A DNA stretch of 64,000 bases, taken from contig NZ_JAGPXL010000029.1 of the NCBI RefSeq assembly GCF_018070565.1, positions 25,182 to 89,181 of the forward strand. Reading direction: 5' to 3'. Positions 25,701 through 33,614 of this stretch are shown here, piece by piece (position 1 is the stretch's first letter; the number at the start of each line of letters is the position of its first letter). This DNA is from Streptomyces sp. B93 (lineage in GTDB: Bacteria > Actinomycetota > Actinomycetes > Streptomycetales > Streptomycetaceae). The position numbers were made by a program, and so were the translations under genes. The notes below the pieces were generated by a model that ran no database searches, had not been told where the DNA came from, and worked only from the letters and a program-made list of their open reading frames with translations.

Positions 25701-26327
25701 TCACGCGGTGGGGCGCAGGGCCGCGAGCCGTTGTTCGAACGGGGTGACCTGCTCGAAGGAGTCCCGCCTGGGCAGCGGCCGGGCGGTGGACAGCCCCGCC
25801 ATCAGCGCCGCGAGTTCACCGGCGGCCCGCTCGATCCGTTCGTCCAGGCCCTCGGCGCCCCAGTCCTCGGAGGCGGCGTAGACCCCGGTCGGGACGACGA
25901 CGGCCTTGAGGTAGGCGAACAGCGGGCGCAGGGCGTGGTCGAGGACCAGGGAGTGCCGGGCGGTGCCGCCGGTCGCGGCGATCAGGACGGGCTTGCCGGT
26001 GAGGGCGTTCTCGTCGGTGACGCTGAGGGCGTCGAAGAACGACTTGAACAGTCCGCTGTAGGAAGCGGAGAACACCGGCGTGACGACGATCAGCCCGTCG
26101 GCCGCCGCGACCGCGTCGAACGCCTCGGCCAGCGCCGGGGCCGGGAACCCGTTGGTGAAGGTGTGCGCGATCTCCACGGCGAGGTCGCGCAGCTCGATCA
26201 CCCGCACGTCGGCGGGCGCGGGCTCCGGCGCGGTGGCGGCCGGTGCGGCGACCGCGGCGAGGCGGTCACCGAGCAGCCGGGTGGAGGACGGGACGCTCAG
26301 TCCCGCCGAGACGACGACGAGTTTCAT
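25701..26327 (-). CDS. CE1759-type NAD(P)H-dependent FMN reductase
   Basis: This is a 208-residue flavodoxin-fold reductase that supplies reduced FMN. The N-terminal phosphate-binding segment is VVVSAGLSVPSSTRLLGDRL, and the flavin-binding block is TPVFSASYSGLFKSFFDAL. It is the partner of the luciferase-like monooxygenase encoded just upstream, whose stop overlaps its ATG (ATGA). Together they form a two-component flavin monooxygenase pair (CE1758/CE1759 type, named from Corynebacterium). The substrate of the pair is unknown. Confidence 0.85.
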   Translation of the reverse strand: MKLVVVSAGLSVPSSTRLLGDRLAAVAAPAATAPEPAPADVRVIELRDLAVEIAHTFTNGFPAPALAEAFDAVAAADGLIVVTPVFSASYSGLFKSFFDALSVTDENALTGKPVLIAATGGTARHSLVLDHALRPLFAYLKAVVVPTGVYAASEDWGAEGLDERIERAAGELAALMAGLSTARPLPRRDSFEQVTPFEQRLAALRPTA

Positions 26328-27436
26328 ACGGCGGCACCTTCCTCGGACTTCTCGGCGTTCTTCCCGGCGAGCCGGGAGGCGTGGGTGGGCGCGTCCGGCA
26401 CGTTCTCGGGCCGCCCGGCGGCGAACTCCTTGCGCAGCACCGGCACGACCTCCTCGCCGAGCATGTCGAGCTGTTCCAGCACGGTCTTCAGGGGCAGCCC
26501 GGCGTGGTCCATAAGGAACAGCTGGCGCTGGTAGTCCCCGGCGTACTCGCGGAAGGCGAGCGTCTTCTCGATCACCTGCTGGGGCGAGCCCACGGTGAGC
26601 GGGGTCTGCTCGGTGAAGTCCTCCAGCGACGGCCCGTGCCCGTAGACGGGCGCGTTGTCGAAGTAGGGCCGGAACTCGCGCACCGCGTCCTGCGAGTTCT
26701 TCCGCATGAACACCTGGCCGCCGAGGCCGACGATGGCCTGCTCGGGCGTGCCGTGCCCGTAGTGGGCGTAGCGGGCCCGGTACAGCTCGACCATGCGCTT
26801 GGTGTGGTCGGCGGGCCAGAAGATGTTGTTGTGGAAGAAGCCGTCACCGTAGTAGGCGGCCTGCTCGGCGATCTCGGGCGAGCGGATCGAGCCGTGCCAC
26901 ACGAACGGCGGGACGTCGTCCAGCGGCCGGGGCGTGGAGGTGAATCCCTGGAGAGGCGTACGGAACTTCCCCTCCCAGTTCACGACGTCCTCGCGCCACA
27001 GCCGGTGGAGCAGGGCGTAGTTCTCGACGGCGAGGTTGATGCCCTGCCGGATGTCCTGTCCGAACCAGGGGTAGACCGGGCCGGTGTTCCCGCGCCCCAT
27101 CATCAGGTCCATCCGGCCGTCGGCCAGGTGCTGGAGCATCGCGAAGTCCTCCGCGATCTTCACCGGGTCGTTGGTGGTGATCAGGGTGGTGGAGGTGGAG
27201 AGGACGAGCTTCTCGGTCCGTGCCGCGATGTACCCGAGCATGGTCGTCGGTGACGACGGCACGAAGGGCGGGTTGTGGTGCTCGCCGGTGGCGAAGACGT
27301 CCAGCCCGACCTCCTCCGCCTTCAGGGCGATGGCGACCATCGCCTTGATCCGCTCACGCTCGGTCGGGGTACGGCCCGTCGTCGGGTCCGGCGTGACGTC
27401 TCCGACGCTGAAGATCCCGAACTGCATGGACTGCAT
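26324..27436 (-). CDS. CE1758-type FMN-dependent luciferase-like monooxygenase
   Basis: The 370-residue LLM-class monooxygenase has the bacterial luciferase TIM-barrel fold. It uses FMNH2 from the adjacent reductase to oxygenate an unknown substrate. Visible family segments are LDVFATGEHHNPPF near residue 43, LSTSTTLITTNDPVKIAEDFAMLQHLADGRMDL and MGRGNTGPVYPWFGQD. The ATG at 27436 has GGAGG 10 nt upstream, and an in-frame ATG at 27427 is an alternative. A palindrome lies 21 bp upstream of the start, suggesting repressor control. Confidence 0.88.
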   Translation of the reverse strand: MQSMQFGIFSVGDVTPDPTTGRTPTERERIKAMVAIALKAEEVGLDVFATGEHHNPPFVPSSPTTMLGYIAARTEKLVLSTSTTLITTNDPVKIAEDFAMLQHLADGRMDLMMGRGNTGPVYPWFGQDIRQGINLAVENYALLHRLWREDVVNWEGKFRTPLQGFTSTPRPLDDVPPFVWHGSIRSPEIAEQAAYYGDGFFHNNIFWPADHTKRMVELYRARYAHYGHGTPEQAIVGLGGQVFMRKNSQDAVREFRPYFDNAPVYGHGPSLEDFTEQTPLTVGSPQQVIEKTLAFREYAGDYQRQLFLMDHAGLPLKTVLEQLDMLGEEVVPVLRKEFAAGRPENVPDAPTHASRLAGKNAEKSEEGAAV

Positions 27437-27456
27437 GGCCGCTCATCCTCCAAGTG

Positions 27457-27470
27457 GTTGACCGTTCAAC
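27457..27470. promoter_or_regulatory. Palindromic operator-like site before the monooxygenase gene
   Basis: GTTGACCGTTCAAC is a near-perfect palindrome 21 bp upstream of the monooxygenase ATG. The nearby CGCTGAACGG may be a second weaker half. It has the size of a MarR or TetR family site. The regulator is unknown. Confidence 0.45.
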
Positions 27471-27511
27471 TATACCGCTGAACGGCACCGTGGCCACGCT
27501 TATTCCACAGC

Positions 27512-27937
27512 TCAGGCGGGCGGCAGCAGGCCCAGCTGCCCCAGGAAGTCCATCTGGTCGTAGTAGACCCGGTAGCTCACGATCCGGCCGTCCGCCACGG
27601 TGGCCATGTCCACCCCGTGGATCCTGACCTCCCGGCCCGTCGCGGGCAACGTCTCACCCGTGGGCAGCTGAAGGGGCCCGCTGTTGCGGCCCCGGTAGAA
27701 GCCCTCGTCGATGGCGGTGTCACCGGCCTCGTAGGCGTGCTCCGGCTCGTACCACGCGTCCGGCATCGCCTCGATCATCTGACCCCACCAGCCCAGGATG
27801 CTGTCGCGCCCGCGGAACTCCCCGTCGGGCGTGACGGCGACCGCGTCCTCGGCGAACAGCTCCGCCAGGACGTCCGGATCGCGGCCCGTGGTGACCGCCT
27901 CCGTGAGCCGGTCCATGACCTCACGCGCGTCTCCCAT
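27512..27937 (-). CDS. SnoaL-like/NTF2-fold protein
   Basis: The 141-residue protein has the NTF2-like layout (MDRLTEAVTTGRDPDVLAELFAEDAVAVTPDGEFRGRDSILGWW), with a conserved VADGRIVSYRVYYDQMDFLGQLGLL end. Such proteins often serve as steroid isomerase- or polyketide cyclase-like catalysts or small-ligand binders. ATG 27937 has GGAGGTGGG upstream. A longer frame to 28039 has no better start. It lies just downstream of the monooxygenase gene's promoter but is read from its own start, divergent from the SDR. Confidence 0.8.
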   Translation of the reverse strand: MGDAREVMDRLTEAVTTGRDPDVLAELFAEDAVAVTPDGEFRGRDSILGWWGQMIEAMPDAWYEPEHAYEAGDTAIDEGFYRGRNSGPLQLPTGETLPATGREVRIHGVDMATVADGRIVSYRVYYDQMDFLGQLGLLPPA

Positions 27938-28120
27938 GACCCACCTCCACACCGGCCGGGCCCCACCCTCGATTTTCCCACCGGCACCGCCCCACGACGA
28001 CCGCAGAGCGGGACCACGAACCCCCGGCCCGGCCCCCATGCCTATCCTGACCGGGCAGAGAAGGAACGCGTCCCAACCCGTAACCCGTCACACCGGACCC
28101 GTCACGCCAGAGGAGCCCCC

Positions 28121-28900
28121 ATGGCAGCCGCCGCCCCCTCCGCCGCCTCCCGCATCGCCGTCGTCACGGGCGCGAGCGGCGGCATCGGCGCCGCCACGGC
28201 ACGGCAGCTCGCCGCCGCCGGCTACCGCGTCGTCCTGACCGCCCGCCGCAAGGACCGGATAGAGGCGCTGGCCGAGGAGATCAACGCGGCGGGCCACTCC
28301 GCGACCGCGTACGCGCTGGACGTCACCGACCGCGCCGCCGTCGACGAGTTCGCGACGGCCTTCACGACGATCGGCGTCCTGGTCAACAACGCGGGCGGCG
28401 CGCTCGGCGCGGACCCGGTGGCCACCGGCGACCCGGCCGACTGGCGCCAGATGTACGAGACCAACGTCATCGGCACCCTCAACCTCACCCAGGCCCTGCT
28501 CCCCGCCCTGGTCGCCAGCGGCGACGGCACGGTGGTCGTCGTCTCCTCCACCGCGGGCCACGCCACCTACGAGGGCGGGGCGGGCTACGTCGCCGCCAAG
28601 CACGGCGCCCACGTCCTCGCCGAGACCCTCCGCCTGGAGATCGTCGGCCAGCCGGTCCGGGTGATCGAGATCGCCCCCGGCATGGTCAGGACGGAGGGCT
28701 TCGCCCTCACCCGCTTCGGCGGCGACACCGAACGCGCCGCCAAGGTCTACGAGGGCGTCGCCGAACCCCTCACCGCCGACGACGTCGCCGACACCATCAC
28801 CTGGGCCGTCACCCGCCCGCCCCACGTCAACGTCGACCTCCTGATCGTCCGCCCCCGCGCCCAGGCGTCCAACACGAAGGTCCACCGCGAGTCCCGCTGA
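28121..28900 (+). CDS. SDR family oxidoreductase
   Basis: This is a classical short-chain dehydrogenase/reductase of 259 residues. The cofactor site is VVTGASGGIGAATARQL near residue 14, with VLVNNAGGALGAD near residue 85. The catalytic Ser-Tyr-Lys triad is spread over VVSSTAGHATYEGGAGYVAAKHG. The Arg in VVLTARRKDR suggests NADP(H) preference. ATG 28121 has AGAGGAG upstream. The substrate is unknown. Convergent with rtcB, separated by a hairpin. Confidence 0.92.
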   Translation: MAAAAPSAASRIAVVTGASGGIGAATARQLAAAGYRVVLTARRKDRIEALAEEINAAGHSATAYALDVTDRAAVDEFATAFTTIGVLVNNAGGALGADPVATGDPADWRQMYETNVIGTLNLTQALLPALVASGDGTVVVVSSTAGHATYEGGAGYVAAKHGAHVLAETLRLEIVGQPVRVIEIAPGMVRTEGFALTRFGGDTERAAKVYEGVAEPLTADDVADTITWAVTRPPHVNVDLLIVRPRAQASNTKVHRESR

Positions 28901-28905
28901 CGCCC

Positions 28906-28942
28906 GTGAAGGGCTGACGCCCCCTGGGGGTCAGCCCTTCAC
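28906..28942. terminator. Bidirectional hairpin between SDR and rtcB
   Basis: GTGAAGGGCTGA (28906-28917) pairs with TCAGCCCTTCAC (28931-28942), with a GC-rich loop. The rtcB stop codon sits in the right arm. It is a likely bidirectional terminator. Confidence 0.75.
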
Positions 28943-30124
28943 GCAGACGACCTGCTTCAGCTTGGCGACGACCTCCACGAGGTCCCGCTGCTGGTCGATG
29001 ACCTGCTCGATCGGCTTGTAGGCGCCGGGGATCTCGTCCACGACCCCGGAGTCCTTACGGCACTCCACCCCCCGCGTCTGCTCCTCCAGGTCCTTGGTGG
29101 AGAAGCGGCGCTTGGCGGCGTTGCGGCTCATCCGGCGACCGGCGCCGTGCGAGGCGGAGTTGAAGGACCGCTCGTTGCCGAGGCCCTTCACGATGTACGA
29201 ACCGGTGCCCATGGAGCCGGGGATGATGCCGTACTCCCCGGACCCGGCCCGGATCGCACCCTTACGGGTCACCAACAGGTCCATGCCGTCGTACCGCTCC
29301 TCCGCCACGTAGTTGTGGTGGCAGGAGATCTCCTGCTCGAAGGTCGGCTTCGCCTTCCTGAACTCCTTGCGGACCACGTCCTTCAGCAGCGCCATCATGA
29401 TGCTGCGGTTGTACTTGGCGTACTCCTGCGCCCAGAACAGGTCGTTGCGGTACGCCGCCATCTGCGGGGTGTCCGCGACGAAGACGGCGAGGTCGCGGTC
29501 GACCAGACCCTGGTTGTGCGGCAGCTTCTGCGCGACACCGATGTGGTGCTCGGCCAGTTCCTTGCCGATGTTCCGGGAACCGGAGTGGAGCATGAGCCAC
29601 ACCGCGCCGGACATATCCGTACAAACCTCAACGAAATGATTCCCGCCCCCGAGCGTCCCCATCTGCTGGGTCGCCCGTCCCTGACGGAACTTCACCGCCT
29701 CCGCGACCCCCTCGAACCGCCCCCAGAAGTCGTCCCACCCCCCGGTGGCGAACCCGTGCAGGCGGCCCGGCTCGACGGGGCTGTCGTGCATGCCCCGTCC
29801 CACCGGAATGGCCTGCTCGATCCGCGACCGGAGCCGGGACAGGTCGCCGGGCAGGTCGTTGGCGGTCAGTGAGGTCCGTACTGCGGACATCCCGCAGCCG
29901 ATGTCCACGCCCACCGCGGCCGGGCAGACCGCCCCCCGCATGGCGATAACGGACCCGACCGTCGCACCCTTGCCGAAGTGCACGTCCGGCATCACGGCGA
30001 GGCCCTCGATCCACGGCAGCGTCGCCACGTTCCGCAGCTGCTGGAGCGCCACGTCCTCCACCGACGCCGGGTCGGTCCACATCCGGATCGGGACCTTCGC
30101 GCCCGGCATCTCCACGTACGACAT
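28931..30124 (-). CDS. rtcB: RNA ligase RtcB
   Basis: RtcB joins RNA 2',3'-cyclic phosphate (or 3'-phosphate) ends to 5'-OH ends using GTP and Mn2+, in RNA repair and tRNA splicing-type reactions. The 397-residue protein keeps the metal and guanylation motifs: VMPDVHFGKGATVGS near 45, GVDIGCGMSAV near 73, LGGGNHFVEV near 165 and MLHSGSRNIG. It also keeps the catalytic region with HGAGR(R)MSR near 325. ATG 30124 follows GGGGGA, and the much longer upstream frame is not supported. RtcA or RtcR genes are not adjacent. Confidence 0.93.
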   Translation of the reverse strand: MSYVEMPGAKVPIRMWTDPASVEDVALQQLRNVATLPWIEGLAVMPDVHFGKGATVGSVIAMRGAVCPAAVGVDIGCGMSAVRTSLTANDLPGDLSRLRSRIEQAIPVGRGMHDSPVEPGRLHGFATGGWDDFWGRFEGVAEAVKFRQGRATQQMGTLGGGNHFVEVCTDMSGAVWLMLHSGSRNIGKELAEHHIGVAQKLPHNQGLVDRDLAVFVADTPQMAAYRNDLFWAQEYAKYNRSIMMALLKDVVRKEFRKAKPTFEQEISCHHNYVAEERYDGMDLLVTRKGAIRAGSGEYGIIPGSMGTGSYIVKGLGNERSFNSASHGAGRRMSRNAAKRRFSTKDLEEQTRGVECRKDSGVVDEIPGAYKPIEQVIDQQRDLVEVVAKLKQVVCVKG

Positions 30125-30331
30125 GAATCCCCCATGAAACTCAGAAAAGGAAAGGAAAGCCCTGAACGGCAAAACCGGCGCCAAGGTCATCGAAAAAGGA
30201 CGACGGACCGGCGTCCACGGCAGCGCGTGCGATACACATTGTCTTCCGGCCACACCCCCGCCCGGCAACCGAATAACCAGCGGGGACACTGGATCCACGC
30301 AAGCAGCACCAGCAGCGAGAGGAGCCTGACC

Positions 30332-31180
30332 GTGCAGCGGAAGGCGTACGTACCCGGCGTCGCCGCACTCCTCGCGGCCCTGCTGTCCGGCTGCACCGGC
30401 GGCTCCGACGGCGGCGGCACTGCCGACGGCTCCAACCCCGAGGACGCCGGTACGGCATCGGCGACCGCCCAGCCCGGCCGCTACCGCACCCTCCCCGAAC
30501 CCTGCGGCGCGGTCGGCGAGGACACCCTCGACTCCCTGCTGCCCGGCATCAAGCAGATCACCGACGAGGACCAGCGCGAGAAGGCCTACGCGGGCGAGGC
30601 CACCCTCACCTACGACAACGACCGCAAGGTCGGCTGCCGTTGGAAGGTGGAGTCGAGCACCGCCACGGACCACCTCTTCGTCGACCTGGAACGCGTGGTG
30701 TCCTACGACAACACCGTCAGCGACGACACCCAGGCCGAGCAGCTCTTCGCGGCCATGCGCGAGGCCGCCGACCTCCCGGAGCCCACGACGTCCGAGACGA
30801 CGACGCCGACAGCGACGGCCACGGGAACGGGAACGGGATCGGAGACCGGCAAGGCACCCCAGGCCACCGCCACCTCACCGGCCCCGACGTCCTCCCCCTC
30901 GGCCTCCCCCCCCACCTCCCCCACGGCCACCCCCACCGGCCTCCAGCCCCGCCTCCTGGACGACCTCGGTGACGAGGCCTTCCTCGACGACGAGCTGAGC
31001 CGCGCCGGTTCGACGGCCCAGCAGCGCACGGTGACTGTGGCGTTCCGCACGTCGAACGTGATCGTGACGGTCGCCTACGAGGAGCAGGCGGCGGCCGTCG
31101 GAGTCGTACCGGACAGCGAGGAAATGCAGGACAGGGCGCGGAAACTGGCCTCCCGGCTCGCCGGATCCCTGTCCGGTTAG
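30332..31180 (+). CDS. DUF3558 family lipoprotein
   Basis: The 282-residue lipoprotein (lipobox LLSGCTGG, Cys near residue 21) has a DUF3558 core. The typical LPEPCGAVGEDTLDSLLPG is near residue 50 and a second Cys is in GCRWKVES. A Thr/Pro/Ser/Ala-rich linker follows (about residues 150-210). GTG 30332 has GAGAGGAG seven nt upstream. DUF3558 proteins are surface lipoproteins of unknown role. The next gene is a paralogue, so the pair probably arose by duplication. Confidence 0.85.
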   Translation: MQRKAYVPGVAALLAALLSGCTGGSDGGGTADGSNPEDAGTASATAQPGRYRTLPEPCGAVGEDTLDSLLPGIKQITDEDQREKAYAGEATLTYDNDRKVGCRWKVESSTATDHLFVDLERVVSYDNTVSDDTQAEQLFAAMREAADLPEPTTSETTTPTATATGTGTGSETGKAPQATATSPAPTSSPSASPPTSPTATPTGLQPRLLDDLGDEAFLDDELSRAGSTAQQRTVTVAFRTSNVIVTVAYEEQAAAVGVVPDSEEMQDRARKLASRLAGSLSG

Positions 31181-31323
31181 CCGCATTTGACCGATCGGCG
31201 GTCACCGCCGTGCCCGGCCCGCGAACGCCGGGAACCCAGGTCGCACGCGTCCCCCACCGCGTACCGTGGCCCCTCGGACCCGATCCGACCGCAGGAACCA
31301 CGAGCGTCATGAGTGAAGGAACC

Positions 31324-32157
31324 ATGCAGCGACGAGTACAGCGAGACGACGACCAGCGACCCCAGCGGGCCGGGCGGGCGAAGCGCCGCGGCCGTGCCCT
31401 CGTCGGCGTGGCCGCCGTGCCCGTGATGCTGATCGCCGCCGGCTGCTCCTCGGACTCCGGCTCCGGCGACGACGCCAAGCAGTCCTCCGAGAGCGCCGCG
31501 AGCGCCTCCGCGAGCCCGTCCCCCACCGTGCGGGCGGCGGTCTACGACACGCTGCCCGAGCCGTGCGGGATGCTCGCGAAGAAGACCCTGGAGGACCTCG
31601 TCCCCAAGGGCACCAAGGGCAAGGAAGGCCCCTCGGACGACACGGCCACCCGCGCCAACTGCTCCTGGAGCAGCCTCGACAACAACGGCGTCAAGGGCTC
31701 CCAGTTCCGCTGGCTGAACGTCTCCCTGCTCCGCTTCGACTCCGACGTCACCCGGGGCGCGGGCGACGAGCGCGCCAGGGAGTACTACGCCAAGCAGGTC
31801 GAGGACGCCCAGGCGGTGGCCGACGCCAAGAACACCAAGGCGGAACCGGTCAGCGGCACCGGCGACGAGGCGACCCTGATCCGCTACGACCTGAAGAAGA
31901 AGGAAGGCTCCTTCAAACAGCAGACGGTCGTGACCCGGGTCGAGAACGTGGTCATCACCCTCGACTACAACGGCGCGGGCCTCGCCGGCGACAAGACCCC
32001 CGACGCCGACGACCTGGCGAAGGCGGCGACGAAGGCGGCCAAGGAGGCGGTCGGGGCGGTGACGGAGACGAAGGGCGCGGCGGACGGCGACGCCGCCACC
32101 GACGGCGCCTCGTCGTCGGCCCCGTCATCGGCCTCGCCGTCGGCGGAAAAGGGCTGA
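31324..32157 (+). CDS. DUF3558 family lipoprotein (paralogue)
   Basis: The 277-residue lipoprotein (start MQRRVQRDDDQRP) has the lipobox LIAAGCSS near residue 39. Its DUF3558 domain repeats the LPEPCGMLAKKTLEDLVPKG motif and a second Cys in NCSWSSLD. ATG 31324 has GAAGG close upstream, and an alternative in-frame ATG at 31309 adds MSEGT. The C-terminus is Ala/Ser/Asp-rich and likely disordered. It follows its paralogue by about 140 bp and precedes a DUF2637 gene in the same direction. Function unknown. Confidence 0.84.
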   Translation: MQRRVQRDDDQRPQRAGRAKRRGRALVGVAAVPVMLIAAGCSSDSGSGDDAKQSSESAASASASPSPTVRAAVYDTLPEPCGMLAKKTLEDLVPKGTKGKEGPSDDTATRANCSWSSLDNNGVKGSQFRWLNVSLLRFDSDVTRGAGDERAREYYAKQVEDAQAVADAKNTKAEPVSGTGDEATLIRYDLKKKEGSFKQQTVVTRVENVVITLDYNGAGLAGDKTPDADDLAKAATKAAKEAVGAVTETKGAADGDAATDGASSSAPSSASPSAEKG

Positions 32158-32249
32158 GGAATGGACTGAGAGGCATACCGGCCACCCGTTCCCCGTACAC
32201 ATGTGCCACTCTGTTGCGCGCAACAACACGCAGTGGGAGGGGAGTACGG

Positions 32250-33536
32250 GTGGCCGCGCCCATTCAGCTGACACGGATGCACCGCGTTCTCATCGGCGTG
32301 GTGGTCTTCGGTGCCGTCATCATCGCCGGCATCGGCTTCGCGGGCTCCTACGCAGCCGTACGCGAACTCGCCCTCAAGAAGGGCTTCGGGGACTTCAGTT
32401 ACGTCTTCCCCATCGGCATCGACGCGGGCATCTGCGTCCTGCTCGCCCTCGACCTGCTCCTCACCTGGATCAGGATCCCCTTCCCGCTGCTGCGCCAGAC
32501 GGCCTGGCTGCTGACCGCGGCGACGATCGCGTTCAACGGCGCCGCCGCCTGGCCGGACCCGCTGGGCGTGGGCATGCACGGCGTCATCCCGATCCTGTTC
32601 GTGGTCTCCGTCGAGGCGGCCCGCCACGCGATCGGCCGGATCGCCGACATCACCGCCGACAAGCACATGGAGGGCGTCCGCCTCACCCGCTGGCTGCTCT
32701 CCCCCGTCCCCACCTTCCTCCTCTGGCGCCGGATGAAGCTGTGGGAACTGCGCTCCTACGAACAGGTCATCAAGCTCGAACAGGAACGCCTCGTCTACCA
32801 GGCCCGCCTGCGCTCCCGCTTCGGCCGCGCCTGGCGCCGCAAGGCCCCGGTGGAGTCCCTGATGCCCCTGCGCCTGGCCCGCTACGGCGTCCCCCTCGCC
32901 GAAACCGCCCCCGCGGGCCTCGCGGCGGCGGGCATAGAACCGGCGCTGCTCCCCCCGGCACCGGACCTGCCCGCGTACGCCGAGGCGGCGCCCGTCCCCC
33001 CGGCCGCGGCACCCCCCGCCGAGCAGCGCCCTCAACTGGTCGGCAACCCGACCCCGGAGCAGCCACAGCAGGCCCCAGCCCCCGAGGCCCCCGTCGACGA
33101 GCCGCAGAACCTCTGGCTCCAGTCCCGCGACCCGCGCACCACCGAGTACCACGGCGGCTACGACCCCAACTACGACCCGGACGCCGCCTACGCCCAGTGG
33201 TACGAGGAGCAGCAGCAGGCCGAGGAGTACCGCGACCAGTACGAGGAACCGCCATCCATGGAGGACACCGGCAGCTTCCCCATCCCGGTGGGCCCCAACC
33301 GCACCCGCGAACTCGGCGAGGGCGGCGGCACCCCGGCCCCGGAGCCGGACGAGGAAGGCTTCTACCTGGTCTTCAAGCAGTCGATCAGCGGCAGCGGCTA
33401 CCCGACCCCGCGCGAGTTCAGTGACAACGTCGAGGCGACGTACGGAGTGCCCGTTCCGGACGCCGAGGCCAAGCGCATGGTCATGCGCTTCACCAACCGC
33501 CACAACGCGGAACTGGAAGCCGACCACATCGCCTGA
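32250..33536 (+). CDS. DUF2637 domain membrane protein
   Basis: The 428-residue protein has four membrane segments in residues 8-120 (for example VLIGVVVFGAVIIAGIGFAGSYAAV). A polar helical part follows, then a Pro/Glu/Gln-rich segment from about 230 to 330 and a C-terminal domain with EEGFYLVFKQSISGSGYPTPREF. DUF2637 proteins are mostly actinobacterial and often occur near plasmid or conjugation genes, but a role is not known. GTG 32250 follows GGGAGGGGAGTACG. The gene is followed by a very strong hairpin before lysS. Confidence 0.85.
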   Translation: MAAPIQLTRMHRVLIGVVVFGAVIIAGIGFAGSYAAVRELALKKGFGDFSYVFPIGIDAGICVLLALDLLLTWIRIPFPLLRQTAWLLTAATIAFNGAAAWPDPLGVGMHGVIPILFVVSVEAARHAIGRIADITADKHMEGVRLTRWLLSPVPTFLLWRRMKLWELRSYEQVIKLEQERLVYQARLRSRFGRAWRRKAPVESLMPLRLARYGVPLAETAPAGLAAAGIEPALLPPAPDLPAYAEAAPVPPAAAPPAEQRPQLVGNPTPEQPQQAPAPEAPVDEPQNLWLQSRDPRTTEYHGGYDPNYDPDAAYAQWYEEQQQAEEYRDQYEEPPSMEDTGSFPIPVGPNRTRELGEGGGTPAPEPDEEGFYLVFKQSISGSGYPTPREFSDNVEATYGVPVPDAEAKRMVMRFTNRHNAELEADHIA

Positions 33537-33548
33537 GCGACAAGCGGT

Positions 33549-33600
33549 ACGGCGATGGGGGGGCGCCCGGTGCTGAGACCGGGCGCCCCCCCATCGCCGT
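33549..33600. terminator. Perfect 23-bp bidirectional hairpin
   Basis: Arms 33549-33571 and 33578-33600 are perfectly complementary (23 bp, loop GCTGAG) and lie in the convergent gap between the DUF2637 gene and lysS (stop 33615). This is the longest perfect stem in the window. Confidence 0.85.
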
Positions 33601-33614
33601 CATCAGGCCGCTCC

